A stretch of 64,000 bases of DNA from Microbulbifer agarilyticus (GCF_020171345.1 NZ_JAIUZM010000001.1:1550001-1614000), one strand, 5' to 3'. Shown: positions 34,902 to 44,876, numbered from the stretch's first letter. Numbers and translations are program-made. The notes: generated by a model from the letters alone, not told the origin.

Positions 34902-36881
34902 TTAGTTGCTGTACCAGTAAGCATCCAGAGTCACGCCGCTGGCTCCGTTGCGGGTAGCCTTGAGGCCGATATGCCAAGTGCCAGCCGCCGGGTTGGCGAT
35001 GGTGCAGGACTCATTGTTGCCGCCACCGGTGTCGCGGCAATCGTACAGGCTGTTGGTTGGGTTGGCGCCGAGGCGTACGTACAGGTTGACGTTACCGCTG
35101 CCACCGGAGGTGGATACCTCGAGGCTGGTCGCGCCGGCGGGTACGTCAATGGTGTAGTACTCCCAACCACGCGAGGCAACACTGATGTTGCTCTCGGTAA
35201 AGCCGTCGCTGCTCGGGCCGCCGCTGCCATCGCTAACGGTTACCGACTGTGTGCTGCTATCGCTAGCGCCATCGTCGTCGGTCACGGTCAGGGTCACAGA
35301 GTAGGTGCCGGCCGCACTGTAGCTGTAGCTCGGGTTGGCATCCGTTGAGCTGCCGCCATCACCGAAGTCCCAGCTGTGGCCCACAACACTGCCATCGCTA
35401 TCGCTACTGCTATCGGTGAAGGTCACGAACAGGTCTGAAGCGTTAAAGGTGAAGCTCGCATTCGGTGCCTGATTAGTGGGAGTGCCGCCGCCGACCGCAT
35501 CGATCGCCGCGCTCGCGTCGATAATACCCGCACCGCATCCGCCGGAGCAGGCGCCGGGTAGTGCACGCGCGGTAGACTTGAGTGCGCTTTCAACCTGAGC
35601 TGGAGTAACGCCGCCGTTGGCTGCGTACATCAATGCGGCAACGCCGGATACATGAGGTGCCGACATCGAGGTGCCCTGGTAGTACACGTAATTTTCGGCA
35701 CCTGGGCCGGTAGCGCCGTCGTTCAGGGTTGATGCGACACCATGGGTTGCATCGTATGCGACATCGCCACCGGGTGCGCTCACATCGACGGTGGAGCCAA
35801 AGTTGGAATAATACGCGCGGGCGCCGAAGCGCTCGGTGGCCGCGACAGAAATTACATTGTCACAGCTGGCCGGGCGATAGCCTGAAGCGTCGGCGTCGCT
35901 GTTACCCGCGCTGACAACAACCGTTGAGCCATTGGTAACCGCTGTGTTAATCGCACTTTGATAGGTGGAATCACAGGCTCCACTACCGCCAAGGCTCATG
36001 TTGATCACCTGGGCCGGATTTGCGTTTACCGGTACGCCGGAAACATTGCCACCGGACGCCCAAACGATACCGTCGGCAATATCGGAAAGGTAACCACCAC
36101 ATTTGCCCAGTACACGTACCGGAACCACTTTCGCGTCGAAGGCAACACCGGCTACGCCTTTGTTGTTGTCGGTAACCGCGGCGACAGTGCCGGCCACATG
36201 GGTACCGTGCCAGCTGCTGCTCTGGTCTTGGGGTGGATTGAAAATACCGCACTCGTTGCGGGTAACGGCATCGCCGGGGTCAGAGGGGTCCGCGTCGCGG
36301 CCGTCGCCATCGTTAGACACAAAGGTATCATCGATAAAGTCGTAACCGGGCAGGATGTTGGCATCGAGATCCGAGTGGTACACGTATCCAGTATCGAGTA
36401 CCGCAACCGTCACACCCGCACCGGTTTGCTTGTCCCACGCGGCGGGCAGGTTGATACCGCCAGTGGCTTCAAAGTAGTGCCACTGTACGTTGTAGTAGGT
36501 ATCGTTCGGTGTGTATTGCGGCACCATAAACGCATCTTCCTCGACGGAAAGAATATTGGGATCCGCTTCCAGTGTGGCCTGCAGCTTCTTCAGCTGGCCC
36601 GGCGCCATCCGTGTTTCCAGGCGAAATACCTGGCGGTCTTCAAGCGCCATTTTGCGCAGGTGGCCCATCTTCACGCCGCCGCGATTAGACAGGGTGGTAG
36701 CCTGTGACTGCCAGTCGCGTGCCTGGGTGTCTTTGTAGCGAACGATCAGGCGCTGCGGCACATTGGAAAAATCTGCATCGGCAGAAATCTGTGCAACAGC
36801 CTGTGAGTGATTGCCGAGTAGCCCCAGCGTAGTGATTGCCGAAATGGCGGCAAAAGAATACCCCTTCAGAATGGATTTCAT
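34902..36881 (-). CDS. secreted S8 (subtilisin-like) serine protease with PKD and PPC domains
   Basis: This 659-residue extracellular protease has a signal peptide (about 1-30) and an I9-type propeptide (about 43-120). The catalytic domain has Asp163 (AVLDTGY), His225 (HGTHVAGTVAA) and Ser405 (GTSMSAPH). A PKD domain (about 472-552, WDFGDGG, GTYSVTLTVTD) and a C-terminal pre-peptidase domain (about 568-655) follow. The last two often bind insoluble substrate or are trimmed after secretion. The architecture is typical of marine polymer-degrading bacteria. It is monocistronic, with a strong terminator. Confidence 0.95.
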   Translation of the reverse strand: MKSILKGYSFAAISAITTLGLLGNHSQAVAQISADADFSNVPQRLIVRYKDTQARDWQSQATTLSNRGGVKMGHLRKMALEDRQVFRLETRMAPGQLKKLQATLEADPNILSVEEDAFMVPQYTPNDTYYNVQWHYFEATGGINLPAAWDKQTGAGVTVAVLDTGYVYHSDLDANILPGYDFIDDTFVSNDGDGRDADPSDPGDAVTRNECGIFNPPQDQSSSWHGTHVAGTVAAVTDNNKGVAGVAFDAKVVPVRVLGKCGGYLSDIADGIVWASGGNVSGVPVNANPAQVINMSLGGSGACDSTYQSAINTAVTNGSTVVVSAGNSDADASGYRPASCDNVISVAATERFGARAYYSNFGSTVDVSAPGGDVAYDATHGVASTLNDGATGPGAENYVYYQGTSMSAPHVSGVAALMYAANGGVTPAQVESALKSTARALPGACSGGCGAGIIDASAAIDAVGGGTPTNQAPNASFTFNASDLFVTFTDSSSDSDGSVVGHSWDFGDGGSSTDANPSYSYSAAGTYSVTLTVTDDDGASDSSTQSVTVSDGSGGPSSDGFTESNISVASRGWEYYTIDVPAGATSLEVSTSGGSGNVNLYVRLGANPTNSLYDCRDTGGGNNESCTIANPAAGTWHIGLKATRNGASGVTLDAYWYSN

Positions 36882-37310
36882 TCTTATTGTTCTCCCCGTA
36901 TCAGGATCTTTGTTTGGGTGGTGTGCTGAGTCGCAGCGGACTGCTGTTGGCAGGGCTACTTCGCAGCAATAATTTGCGCCAGTACGATTAGCCGGTAGGG
37001 CCGCGCGCGATGGAAAGCCGCAAGCTCGGCGTTGCTTAAACGCCGATATATGACTGTAAGCGAAACTTGGTGCGTCAGTGCCAGACCTTGATCACGCAAA
37101 TTGCATGATTTCTACGCCAAAAAATGTAATTTCGTGAAATATAAACTTTTGCAGTAAATCCGTGCCAATAACAGCCCGGATGCACAACAAGCGTGCGTTG
37201 AAAAATACACAAAAGCGAGGGGAGGGAAGGAGAAGGAGGGCTCTAAGCCTCTCCGCTCATCGACATGCGGAGAGGCTCATAGATCGCCACATTAAGTGAC
37301 GAGACAAAAA
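36882..37310. other. 429-bp spacer with a hairpin near 37240-37275
   Basis: This is the upstream region of the protease gene and the downstream region of the ketoacyl synthase gene. I find no gene. GCCTCTCCGC/GCGGAGAGGC at about 37246-37275 forms a 10-bp stem downstream of the synthase (minus strand) but lacks a T-run. The rest, including an AT-rich stretch near 37090-37160 that could hold the protease promoter, is unexplained. Confidence 0.5.
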
Positions 37311-38456
37311 TCAAACGGCAATTTTCTCCAGCGCCAGGCTGCCGATAGAGTAGCCAGCACCGAAGGAACAAATCACCCCTTTGCTGCCAACCGGCAAATC
37401 GTCGTTATGCAAATTGAACGCGATGATGGAACCCGCACAGCCGGTATTCGCGTACTGGTCCAATACGATAGGTGCGCGCTCAGGGGAGGCGTCGTTGCCC
37501 ATCAGCTTTTTCGCAATCAATAAATTCATATTGATGTTTGCCTGATGCAGCCACCAGCGATTGACCTCATTCGGTTCGAAACCCAGCTCTTGCACCTGGC
37601 TTTCCAGATGTGCGGCGGCCATCGGACAGACTTCCTTGAACACCTTGCGCCCGTTCTGGCGGAACAGCTTGCCCTCGCCAAACGGATCCACATCCGCGGC
37701 GCGTGCGGTGTAACTGAAGTTTGAGCGAATATTGTTGGAGAAAACGGTTTTGGCTTTGGTGCCGAGAATTTCCCAGGCACTGTCGGTATTGCAGCTCTCC
37801 TTGCGCTCCACCACGGTGGCCACCGCCACATCGCCGAAAATAAAGTGGCTGTCGCGATCGGAAAAGTCGATCTGCGGTGACGCCAGCTCCGGGTTAATTA
37901 CCAGTACGGATTTGGCAGAACCGGAACTGATCGCATCCACCGCGCGCTGCAGGGCGAAGGTGGCGGAAGAGCAGGCCACTTCCATATCGAAGGCAAAGCC
38001 GTCGATACCCAGCGCAGACTGGATTTCGATGGAGATCGCCGGATAGGCGCGTTGCAGATAAGACGCACCCACAATCACCGCATCAATGTCTTCCGGTTTC
38101 TTGTTGGCCTTTTCCAGCGCCAGCTTTGCCGCGTTCAAACCCATCTCCGCCTGCAGGCACAGCTCGTCATCGGCGCGCTCCGGCAGGTACGGGCGCATAC
38201 GGTTCGGATCGAGGATGCCCTCTTTGCTGATCACGTAGCGGTTCTTGATACCGGACGCTTTCTCGATGAACTCTGCGGAAGAAAAAGACTTGGCTTTTAC
38301 CTGGCCGGATTCGATGGCATCGGCATGTTCGCGATTGAATTTTTCCGCGTGGGCATTCAGCGCCACCACCAGCTCTTCGTTGCTGATGGCCTCAGGCGGT
38401 GTCCACAGACCGGTACCGCTGATCACGATGCCGCGAGGTAGTTGGAATTCACTCAT
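37311..38456 (-). CDS. beta-ketoacyl-ACP synthase III family protein
   Basis: This 381-residue thiolase-fold enzyme has the FabH-type Cys-His-Asn triad: Cys162 (VACSSATF), His304 (WWLHQANIN) and Asn337 (YANTGCAGS). The N-terminal half has an insertion relative to E. coli FabH (317 residues), as in the longer synthase III forms of Pseudomonas and relatives. It would start or condense acyl chains in fatty-acid or secondary metabolism. The start at MSEFQLP is preferred to an in-frame ATG nine codons earlier. Confidence 0.85.
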   Translation of the reverse strand: MSEFQLPRGIVISGTGLWTPPEAISNEELVVALNAHAEKFNREHADAIESGQVKAKSFSSAEFIEKASGIKNRYVISKEGILDPNRMRPYLPERADDELCLQAEMGLNAAKLALEKANKKPEDIDAVIVGASYLQRAYPAISIEIQSALGIDGFAFDMEVACSSATFALQRAVDAISSGSAKSVLVINPELASPQIDFSDRDSHFIFGDVAVATVVERKESCNTDSAWEILGTKAKTVFSNNIRSNFSYTARAADVDPFGEGKLFRQNGRKVFKEVCPMAAAHLESQVQELGFEPNEVNRWWLHQANINMNLLIAKKLMGNDASPERAPIVLDQYANTGCAGSIIAFNLHNDDLPVGSKGVICSFGAGYSIGSLALEKIAV

Positions 38457-38665
38457 GTTTCTCGGTCCCATCATCCTGTGCATCGCACCCGCATAGCCCT
38501 GCTAGTGAAGGGGCAATTACGAGCACGCTCTAGTTATAACGTTAGCAGCCGGTGGTTTTTTGCGCAGCGGCGGCGAAAGGGCGACTATTTTGGCGCCTAG
38601 AGTCACATTGGTCTATGAATGGATGCGCGAGTCTGGCGGGTCATTGAGGGGGGATTGGCTGACTA

Positions 38666-39400
38666 TCAGGGGGTTCTGGCCAGAGCGTAAACACTGACGC
38701 GCGATGCGCCTGCTGCGAGGAGTGACTGGGCCGCCGCCTCCTGGGTGGCACCGGTGGTAATGACATCGTCCACCAGGCCCACATGCAGGTCTTTTACCTG
38801 CGGCCCGGCGGCAAAACTGTGGGCGAGATTCTTGCGTCGCTGGGCGCGTGAAAGTGTTTGCTGGCTATCGCTGGCGGCAACTTTACGCAGTGCGTCTGGT
38901 GCCACTGGCAGGCGCCAGTAGTCGGCGAAGATATCGGCGATCAGCCGCGCCTGGTTGTAGCCCCGGCCGAATAATTGCTTGCGCCAGTGCATGGGAATCG
39001 GCACCAGTATGTCGATGCGGGGGGGCTGTTGTACGTGCGGGTGGAGCGCCTGTGCCGCGAGTTCGGCGAGCGTGCGCCCGGCGGCAAAGTCCCGCTGGTA
39101 TTTGAAACGCTGCACCAGCTGTGCGATCGGGTAGGCATAGGCCCAGCAGGCGACGCTGCTGGCCTGGGGTGGCGGGCGTTGAATGCAGGTGGCGCAGTAG
39201 CGGTCGAAGTGCCGGTCCTGCGTTTCTGCCAGCGGCAGCGCACAGCCTATACAGGCGTGGCCCAGCGAAGGCAGATCGCACTGGCACGATGCGCAGACTC
39301 CGGCCTGCACTTCGTCACCGCTGCCGCACAACAGGCAGCGGGCAAAGTGCTTATCGAGGGGGCGGGTGAGTACTTGACCCAGTAATCGCAATAGCGGCAC
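38666..39400 (-). CDS. ComF family phosphoribosyltransferase-like protein
   Basis: This 244-residue protein has an N-terminal zinc-ribbon (paired CxxC: CLLCGSG, CASC, CIGC, CATC). The C-terminal type I PRTase fold carries the PRPP-loop motif VGLVDDVITTGAT and the ComF hallmark GYNQA. The family is linked to DNA uptake (ComF, GntX), and the biochemical step is not settled. GTG at 39400 has GGAGG six bases upstream. A much longer open frame reaching 39610 would overlap the biotin promoter and is rejected. Confidence 0.88.
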   Translation of the reverse strand: MPLLRLLGQVLTRPLDKHFARCLLCGSGDEVQAGVCASCQCDLPSLGHACIGCALPLAETQDRHFDRYCATCIQRPPPQASSVACWAYAYPIAQLVQRFKYQRDFAAGRTLAELAAQALHPHVQQPPRIDILVPIPMHWRKQLFGRGYNQARLIADIFADYWRLPVAPDALRKVAASDSQQTLSRAQRRKNLAHSFAAGPQVKDLHVGLVDDVITTGATQEAAAQSLLAAGASRVSVYALARTP

Positions 39401-39423
39401 CGCAATCCTCCCTGACTGCAGAC

Positions 39424-39456
39424 TTGTAAACCAGAATGGGTTCTGTTGGTTGACAG
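39424..39456. promoter_or_regulatory. BirA operator upstream of bioB
   Basis: TTGTAAACC (39424-39432), a 15-base spacer and GGTTGACAG (39448-39456) match the proteobacterial BirA box TTGTAAACC-N14-16-GGTTTACAA at 16 of 18 positions. It lies between comF and bioB, about 145 bases before the bioB start. It predicts repression by biotinyl-AMP-bound BirA. Confidence 0.85.
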
Positions 39457-39599
39457 CGATAGGGCCACCGCTACACTGACAGCCTTTCGCGCACGATTTA
39501 CCTGTAAAAACCAAGAACAATGTGGCTCGGAGCCCTGTCCCGCAGCCGATCGACGGCGAACCCCCTATGGAGTTTCGTCGTCTGAGGAGAGTAATCCCA

Positions 39600-40685
39600 G
39601 TGACCGCCAATCTGCAAATGTCTTCCGCCTCGTCTACTTACGGCGAAATTCGCCACGACTGGAGTCGCCAGCAGGTGCTCGACCTGTTCGCGCTGCCGTT
39701 CAACGATCTGCTGTTTACCGCGCAGATGGTGCACCGACAGCACTTTGATGCCAACCGGGTTCAGGTAAGCACCCTGTGTTCGATCAAAACCGGTGCCTGC
39801 CCGGAAGACTGCAGCTACTGCCCACAAAGCGCCCGTTACGACACCGGCCTTGAGCGCGAAAAGCTGATGAAGGTGGAGAAGGTGCTGGAAGAGGCGCGCG
39901 CAGCCAAGGCCAGTGGCGCGACCCGCTTCTGCATGGGCGCCGCGTGGCGCTCACCGAAGAACAAAGACATGCCCTATGTCACCAAGATGGTGCAGGAAGT
40001 GAAGGCCCTGGGCATGGAAACCTGCATGACCCTGGGTATGCTGAGCGATGAGCAGGCCAAGGGTTTGGCCGAAGCGGGCCTGGATTACTACAACCACAAC
40101 CTGGATACCTCGCCGGAATACTACGGCGACATCATTACCACCCGCACCTACGAAGACCGTCTGAATACCCTGGCGAATGTACGTGCGGCGGGTATGAAGG
40201 TGTGCGCCGGTGGCATTATCGGCCTGGGTGAAGAGGAAAAAGACCGCGCCGGCCTGCTGATGCAACTGGCCAACCTGTCCGAGCACCCCGAGTCGGTGCC
40301 GATTAATATGCTGGTAAAAGTTGCCGGCACGCCGCTGGAAAACAACAAAGATCTGGATCCGTTTGAGTTTATCCGCTGTATCGCAGTGGCGCGCATCATG
40401 ATGCCGAAGTCCCATGTGCGCCTGTCCGCCGGTCGCGAATCCATGAACGACGAGATGCAGTCCCTCGCCTTCCTCGCCGGTGCCAATTCGATTTTCTACG
40501 GCGAAAAACTGCTGACTACTGGCAACCCGGAAGCCAACGAGGACATGCAATTGTTCAAGCGCCTGGGCATCAAGCCAGAGGAATACCAGCAGTACGAGGA
40601 TGAGTCCGCAGTGGAAGCCGAGCTGCAGGCAAAAATTTCCGAACAGGAATCCGACCCCTTCTTCTACGACGCCGCCAAGGCGTAA
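39600..40685 (+). CDS. bioB: biotin synthase BioB
   Basis: This 361-residue radical-SAM enzyme inserts sulfur into dethiobiotin. The 4Fe-4S motif is Cys67-x3-Cys71-x2-Cys74 in [16 protein letters not shown], followed by [12 protein letters not shown] and the conserved AGRESM arginine motif. GTG at 39600 has GAGGAGA nine bases upstream. A longer frame from 39522 exists but adds a non-conserved, Arg-rich leader. It is the first gene of bioB-bioF-bioHC, under a BirA box. Confidence 0.96.
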   Translation: MTANLQMSSASSTYGEIRHDWSRQQVLDLFALPFNDLLFTAQMVHRQHFDANRVQVSTLCSIKTGACPEDCSYCPQSARYDTGLEREKLMKVEKVLEEARAAKASGATRFCMGAAWRSPKNKDMPYVTKMVQEVKALGMETCMTLGMLSDEQAKGLAEAGLDYYNHNLDTSPEYYGDIITTRTYEDRLNTLANVRAAGMKVCAGGIIGLGEEEKDRAGLLMQLANLSEHPESVPINMLVKVAGTPLENNKDLDPFEFIRCIAVARIMMPKSHVRLSAGRESMNDEMQSLAFLAGANSIFYGEKLLTTGNPEANEDMQLFKRLGIKPEEYQQYEDESAVEAELQAKISEQESDPFFYDAAKA

Positions 40686-40699
40686 GTTCAGTTATTGCT

Positions 40700-41905
40700 G
40701 TGACCGCTGTGGTAAATAGCCTGCAGGACTTTCTCGATGCGCGCCTGGCAGAACGCCGGGCGCAGCAGCTGTACCGCAAGCACAAAGTTCTCGCGGCTGC
40801 GCCGGGCCCTGTGGCCGAGGTGGATGGCCGTACCCTGGTTACCTTCAGCAGCAATGATTATCTCGGTCTCGCCACCCATCCCGATGTGATTGCAGCGCAG
40901 CAGCACGGTGCCGCGCTGGGTGCCGGGGCCACCGCCTCGCATCTGGTCAATGGCCACTTCGATATCCACCAGCAACTGCAAAACAAGATTGCCGAAGTCA
41001 CCGGCCGCGAAGCAGCACTGCTCTTCGGCAGCGGCTATATGGCCAACGTTGGTGTTATCAATGCGCTGGTTGGCCGCGGCGATTTTGTGGTGCAGGACAA
41101 ACTCAATCACGCCTCGCTGATTGATGGCGGGCGCATCTCCGGCGCCCAGTACCTGCGCTTTGCCCACAATGATCTGGAGGCTTTGGAAGTTCAGCTGCGC
41201 CGTGCGCGGGAAAAAAACAGCGGAAAAATTCTGCTCGCCGTGGATGGCGTGTACAGCATGGACGGCGACTCCGCACCGCTCGCGCAGATGGCCGCGCTGT
41301 GTCAGCGCTACGACGCCTGGTTGATGGTGGATGAAGCCCACGGCTTTGGCGTGATGGGAAGCGCTGAGAATCCCAGCGCCGGCAGTGCCGTCGCCGCCGG
41401 GCTGGACCAGCACAGTGCGCCCATCCTCATGGGTACCCTCGGCAAAGCGGCTGGCAATGCGGGTGCCTTTGTCGCAGGCTCAAAAGCGCTGATCGAATAC
41501 CTTACCCAATTTGCCCGCACCTATATCTACACCACCGGCATGCCGCCGGCAGTGGCTGCCGGGTGCCTGCGCGCGCTCGAGCTGATGCAGCAACAGCCGT
41601 TGCGCGAGACCTTGCAGCAGCGCATTGATTATTTCCGCGAGCGCGCCGCGACGCTGCAGTTGCCACTGGAAAACTCCACCAGTGCCATTCAGCCGCTGGT
41701 GCTCGGCTGTGAGCAAACCGTGCTCGCCGTCGCCGGACGATTACAGGAAGCGGGCTTTCTGGTGGGCGCCATTCGTCCACCCACGGTACCTGCGGGCACC
41801 GCGCGTTTGCGCATCACCCTGTCCGCTGCACACAGCGAGGCGCAGATCGATGGCCTGCTGCAGGCACTGGTGCAGGCGCTGCGCGCGGTGGAGGTGCCGG
41901 TGTGA
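40700..41905 (+). CDS. bioF: 8-amino-7-oxononanoate synthase BioF
   Basis: This 401-residue PLP enzyme of the alpha-oxoamine synthase family condenses pimeloyl-ACP or -CoA with alanine. It has SSNDYLGLATHP near residue 50, DEAHGFGVMG at 211-220 and the PLP Lys249 in MGTLGKAAGNAG. A GTG start lies 14 bases after bioB. Its stop overlaps the GTG start of the next gene by four bases (GTGTGA), so they are translationally coupled. Confidence 0.95.
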   Translation: MTAVVNSLQDFLDARLAERRAQQLYRKHKVLAAAPGPVAEVDGRTLVTFSSNDYLGLATHPDVIAAQQHGAALGAGATASHLVNGHFDIHQQLQNKIAEVTGREAALLFGSGYMANVGVINALVGRGDFVVQDKLNHASLIDGGRISGAQYLRFAHNDLEALEVQLRRAREKNSGKILLAVDGVYSMDGDSAPLAQMAALCQRYDAWLMVDEAHGFGVMGSAENPSAGSAVAAGLDQHSAPILMGTLGKAAGNAGAFVAGSKALIEYLTQFARTYIYTTGMPPAVAAGCLRALELMQQQPLRETLQQRIDYFRERAATLQLPLENSTSAIQPLVLGCEQTVLAVAGRLQEAGFLVGAIRPPTVPAGTARLRITLSAAHSEAQIDGLLQALVQALRAVEVPV

Positions 41906-43557
41906 CTCGTTCAATGGGCGAAATTAAAAGTCTGGCGCTGATTCATGGTTGGGGCGGCGACTCCCGTTGCTGGCAGCCGTTGCTGGCGCAGTGGCAATCC
42001 GTTGCCGGCACTTTCAATGGCCCCTTCGATGGCCCCTTTAATGGCCACATTGTCACCGTGGATTTGCCGGGCTTTGGTGCGCGTACTAACGAGCCCTGGC
42101 CGCAAACCGAAACCCTGCTTGCCGAACTGGAAGCGCAGTTGCCGGAAGATTGTCTGCTACTGGGCTGGTCCCTGGGTGGGATGCTCGCGGTGCAGCTTGC
42201 CGAACGCAGCAAGCGAGTTGGAAGTAACAAAGTGCGGGCACTGGTGACCATCGGTGCCAACGGGCGCTTTGTCGCCAGCGATGGTTGGCCGGCGGCTATG
42301 CCGGAAACGGTGTTCACAGATTTCTGTCGCGCCCAGCGTGAGGCGCCGGCAAAAAATATGCAGCGTTTTGCCGGCCTGCAGGCGCGCGGTGATTCCGAGA
42401 TGCGCGGCTTGCTGAAAACGCTAAAGGCCGAGGTGCCCGCAGCGGTTCCACAAAGCTGGTCGCAGGCCCTCGAATGCCTTGGTAGCCTGGATAACCGCAA
42501 GCTGTTGTCTGCTCCTGTGGTGCCAACGCTACACCTGTTTGGTGAAGGTGATGCATTGGTACCTGTACAGGCTGCGAGTGCGTTGGAAGTGTTGGGTGCG
42601 TCGTGCAAGGTGATCCCGCAATCCGGGCACTGCCCGCACCTGAGCCGTCCCGCGCAAGTCGCGGAGATCATTCGCGACTTTGTCGGTAATTCACTTGGTA
42701 ACTCTATTTCTAGCGCTGTTTCTAACTCTGCCGCACCGCTGGAAAAGACTTCCGTGGCGCGGGCCTTTGGCCGTGCGGCAGCGAGTTATGACGCCGCCGC
42801 CCACCTGCAGCGCGCGGTCTGTCGTGAGCTGCTTAGCCGCGCCCCGGAGCACCGCGTACCAAGACGCATTCTCGATCTGGGCAGTGGCACTGGTTACGGC
42901 AGCGAGCTGCTGCGCAAACGTTTCCCCGATGCGGAAATTATTGCGCTGGATATCGCCCCGCAGATGCTACAGTTTGCCCGCGCACACCGTCCCGTAAGCA
43001 ATGCGTATGTGGCGGCGGATGCAGAACAGCTGCCGCTGGCAGACGGTTGTATCGATCTGGTCTTTTCCAGCTTTGCCTTGCAGTGGTGTTACCGGTTGCC
43101 GCAGTTGTTTGCGGAAATACGCCGGGTGTTGGCGCCCGCTGGAGACGTATTAATTTCCACGCTGCTACCGGGGACGCTCAGTGAGCTGGAAGTTAGTTGG
43201 GCGGCGGTGGATGACGCGGTACATGTGAATCGTTTCCTGCCCGAGAGTGACTGGCACAGTGCCTGTGTGGCCAATCACCTGCAAACAACCACCGCGGTCG
43301 AGCAGCGTGTATTGCATTTTGATGATGTGAAATCGCTGATGCGGGAATTGAAGAGCATTGGTGCCCACAATGTGAATCGTGAAGCGGGCAAGGGGCTGCT
43401 GAGTCGGGCGAAATTGCGCAAGCTAACCGAAGCCTATGAGAGCGAACGCACCGACGTGGGACTGCCTGCGACCTATGAGGTGTTGTATTTACAGTTAGCG
43501 CATTCAGCCGCTGCCGCTTCAGCCCTCGATGCTCTTGATGCCCTCGCGCCGGGTTAA
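41902..43557 (+). CDS. BioH-BioC fusion: pimeloyl-ACP methyl ester esterase / malonyl-ACP O-methyltransferase
   Basis: This 551-residue protein is a natural fusion. The N-terminal alpha/beta hydrolase (about 1-262) has the BioH triad Ser90 (LLGWSLGG), Asp217 and His243 (SGHCPH) and the oxyanion segment HGWGG. The C-terminal SAM methyltransferase (about 280-535) begins with the BioC signature VARAFGRAAASYD and has motif I ILDLGSGTGYG at 323-333. BioC methylates malonyl-ACP to start pimelate synthesis and BioH removes the methyl ester at the end. The Asn/Ser-rich linker (261-280) and a 12-base tandem repeat near residue 40 look recently expanded. No bioD follows, unlike many bio operons. Confidence 0.93.
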   Translation: MTRSMGEIKSLALIHGWGGDSRCWQPLLAQWQSVAGTFNGPFDGPFNGHIVTVDLPGFGARTNEPWPQTETLLAELEAQLPEDCLLLGWSLGGMLAVQLAERSKRVGSNKVRALVTIGANGRFVASDGWPAAMPETVFTDFCRAQREAPAKNMQRFAGLQARGDSEMRGLLKTLKAEVPAAVPQSWSQALECLGSLDNRKLLSAPVVPTLHLFGEGDALVPVQAASALEVLGASCKVIPQSGHCPHLSRPAQVAEIIRDFVGNSLGNSISSAVSNSAAPLEKTSVARAFGRAAASYDAAAHLQRAVCRELLSRAPEHRVPRRILDLGSGTGYGSELLRKRFPDAEIIALDIAPQMLQFARAHRPVSNAYVAADAEQLPLADGCIDLVFSSFALQWCYRLPQLFAEIRRVLAPAGDVLISTLLPGTLSELEVSWAAVDDAVHVNRFLPESDWHSACVANHLQTTTAVEQRVLHFDDVKSLMRELKSIGAHNVNREAGKGLLSRAKLRKLTEAYESERTDVGLPATYEVLYLQLAHSAAAASALDALDALAPG

Positions 43558-43577
43558 GCGTCGGCGCAATTGCTCTG

Positions 43578-44456
43578 CTAATCCTCCGGAATAAATCCCA
43601 CCACGCGTGTAGGCCCACCGCTGCCACCGCGGATTTTCATCGGTAATGCAATCAGGGTGAAGCCTTTCTCCGGTAGCGCCTGCAGGTTGGTTACGTTTTC
43701 CAGTGCGGGAACATTCCGCTTGAATAATTCGCGGTGCGCCTTGAATAGTTTCGACGCGCCATAGTCGATACTCGGCGTGTCCAGCCCTACCGCTTTTATA
43801 CCGCGCTCGTCTGCCAGAAATATCGCCGCCTCGGGAGATAGCCCGGGAAAATTCAGTTTATCCACGGCCGCTTTACCGCGCTCTGCGGTACCCAGGTACT
43901 TCACCGGGTCTGGCCAGTACTGTGCACTGCCGGTATCAAATAACACGATCGTGTCTTTCTCGATCTTGCCGTGCTGCTGTTCCCAGCGTTCTATGTCGGC
44001 AACGCTAATCAGATAGTTCCTATTGGCGCCTTTGCCCGCTTGCGGAATCTGCCCGGCGACCCGAATTACCACTGCGGGCCCGATTAGTTGCTGCAGGGGT
44101 ATCTGGTCCACGCTTTGCTGGCCGCGACCGAAATGCACCGGGGCATCCACATGGGTGCCGCCGTGTTCGGCTGCCGCCAGGTTATACGCGGAATAGTAAT
44201 ACCCCTTGTCGGTTTCCCCGGCGAACACCGTGTCTTTGTGAAATTTGTCGGCAGTGGGCCAGTAGAGGGTGTCATCGGCAAAGTCGTGGGACAGGTCGAC
44301 CCAGCGGCCCTTGGGGAATCCATCTGCGAGCGCGAAGCTCGCCCAGCAAAGCGCCACAACCACAGTGAGATGGCAAACACTCGGCCAGAAAAGGCGCCAG
44401 ACAAGGTGACAGATGCGGTTCCATGAAGCGGCGAAAAGCGGGAGCCGGTTGCGCAA
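43578..44456 (-). CDS. cyclase family protein, exported (kynurenine formamidase-like)
   Basis: This 292-residue protein has an N-terminal hydrophobic signal ending near SFALA. The cyclase/formamidase fold has WVDLSHDFADDTLYWP and the metal-binding motif HGGTHVDAPVHF. The family includes arylformamidase and other metal-dependent hydrolases, and exported members are of unknown substrate. It converges with the bio operon (20-base gap). Confidence 0.8.
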   Translation of the reverse strand: MRNRLPLFAASWNRICHLVWRLFWPSVCHLTVVVALCWASFALADGFPKGRWVDLSHDFADDTLYWPTADKFHKDTVFAGETDKGYYYSAYNLAAAEHGGTHVDAPVHFGRGQQSVDQIPLQQLIGPAVVIRVAGQIPQAGKGANRNYLISVADIERWEQQHGKIEKDTIVLFDTGSAQYWPDPVKYLGTAERGKAAVDKLNFPGLSPEAAIFLADERGIKAVGLDTPSIDYGASKLFKAHRELFKRNVPALENVTNLQALPEKGFTLIALPMKIRGGSGGPTRVVGFIPED

Positions 44457-44876
44457 TGTTCTCTCCGTTTGTTGTCATTTTTCGTGCGGGCGTTAAGTCC
44501 GCGCCGGGCTACGCAGATAGTGGTGTGTCGCTGTCCGAGGTAGTCGTGCACACCACAGCCTTTGAAAGCCTATACCAAAGCGCCGAGTCTGCCAGTGGGA
44601 CAGGCTCGCGGTAGCTGTTGCAGCGCAAACGGCTGAAGCGGTTATGTGAGTTTGATTACCGGCTCGAGTGCTGCGTGCCTGCAGCAACGGAAGAATTTGG
44701 CTAATTTCGTCTGCCGGTATTCCACCGGGACGGGTTTGCAGGTGTGGTCGATCTGAAGACGGCTTGGGATGCGGGACGTTTGTCTGGATTCTACAAGACC
44801 CTCGCCGACTTCGCCCGCTATCTCGGGCGCGCCTGCGAGGGCCTGTAAACCAATGTGGTGTTTGTGTCGTTGGGGA
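44457..44876. other. 420-bp spacer with a possible coding remnant
   Basis: No intact gene is seen. On the + strand 44705-44848 is an open frame of 47 codons without a start, with protein-like composition (AWDAGRLSGFYKTL near its middle) and ending in TAA. It could be the 3' end of a lost gene or chance. The spacer otherwise separates the cyclase and DUF6515 genes. Confidence 0.3.

Noticed and set aside
39401-39610. N-terminal extension of comF to 39610
   Set aside because: It would cover the BirA box and the bioB start region. A GTG with GGAGG at 39400 fits the family start.
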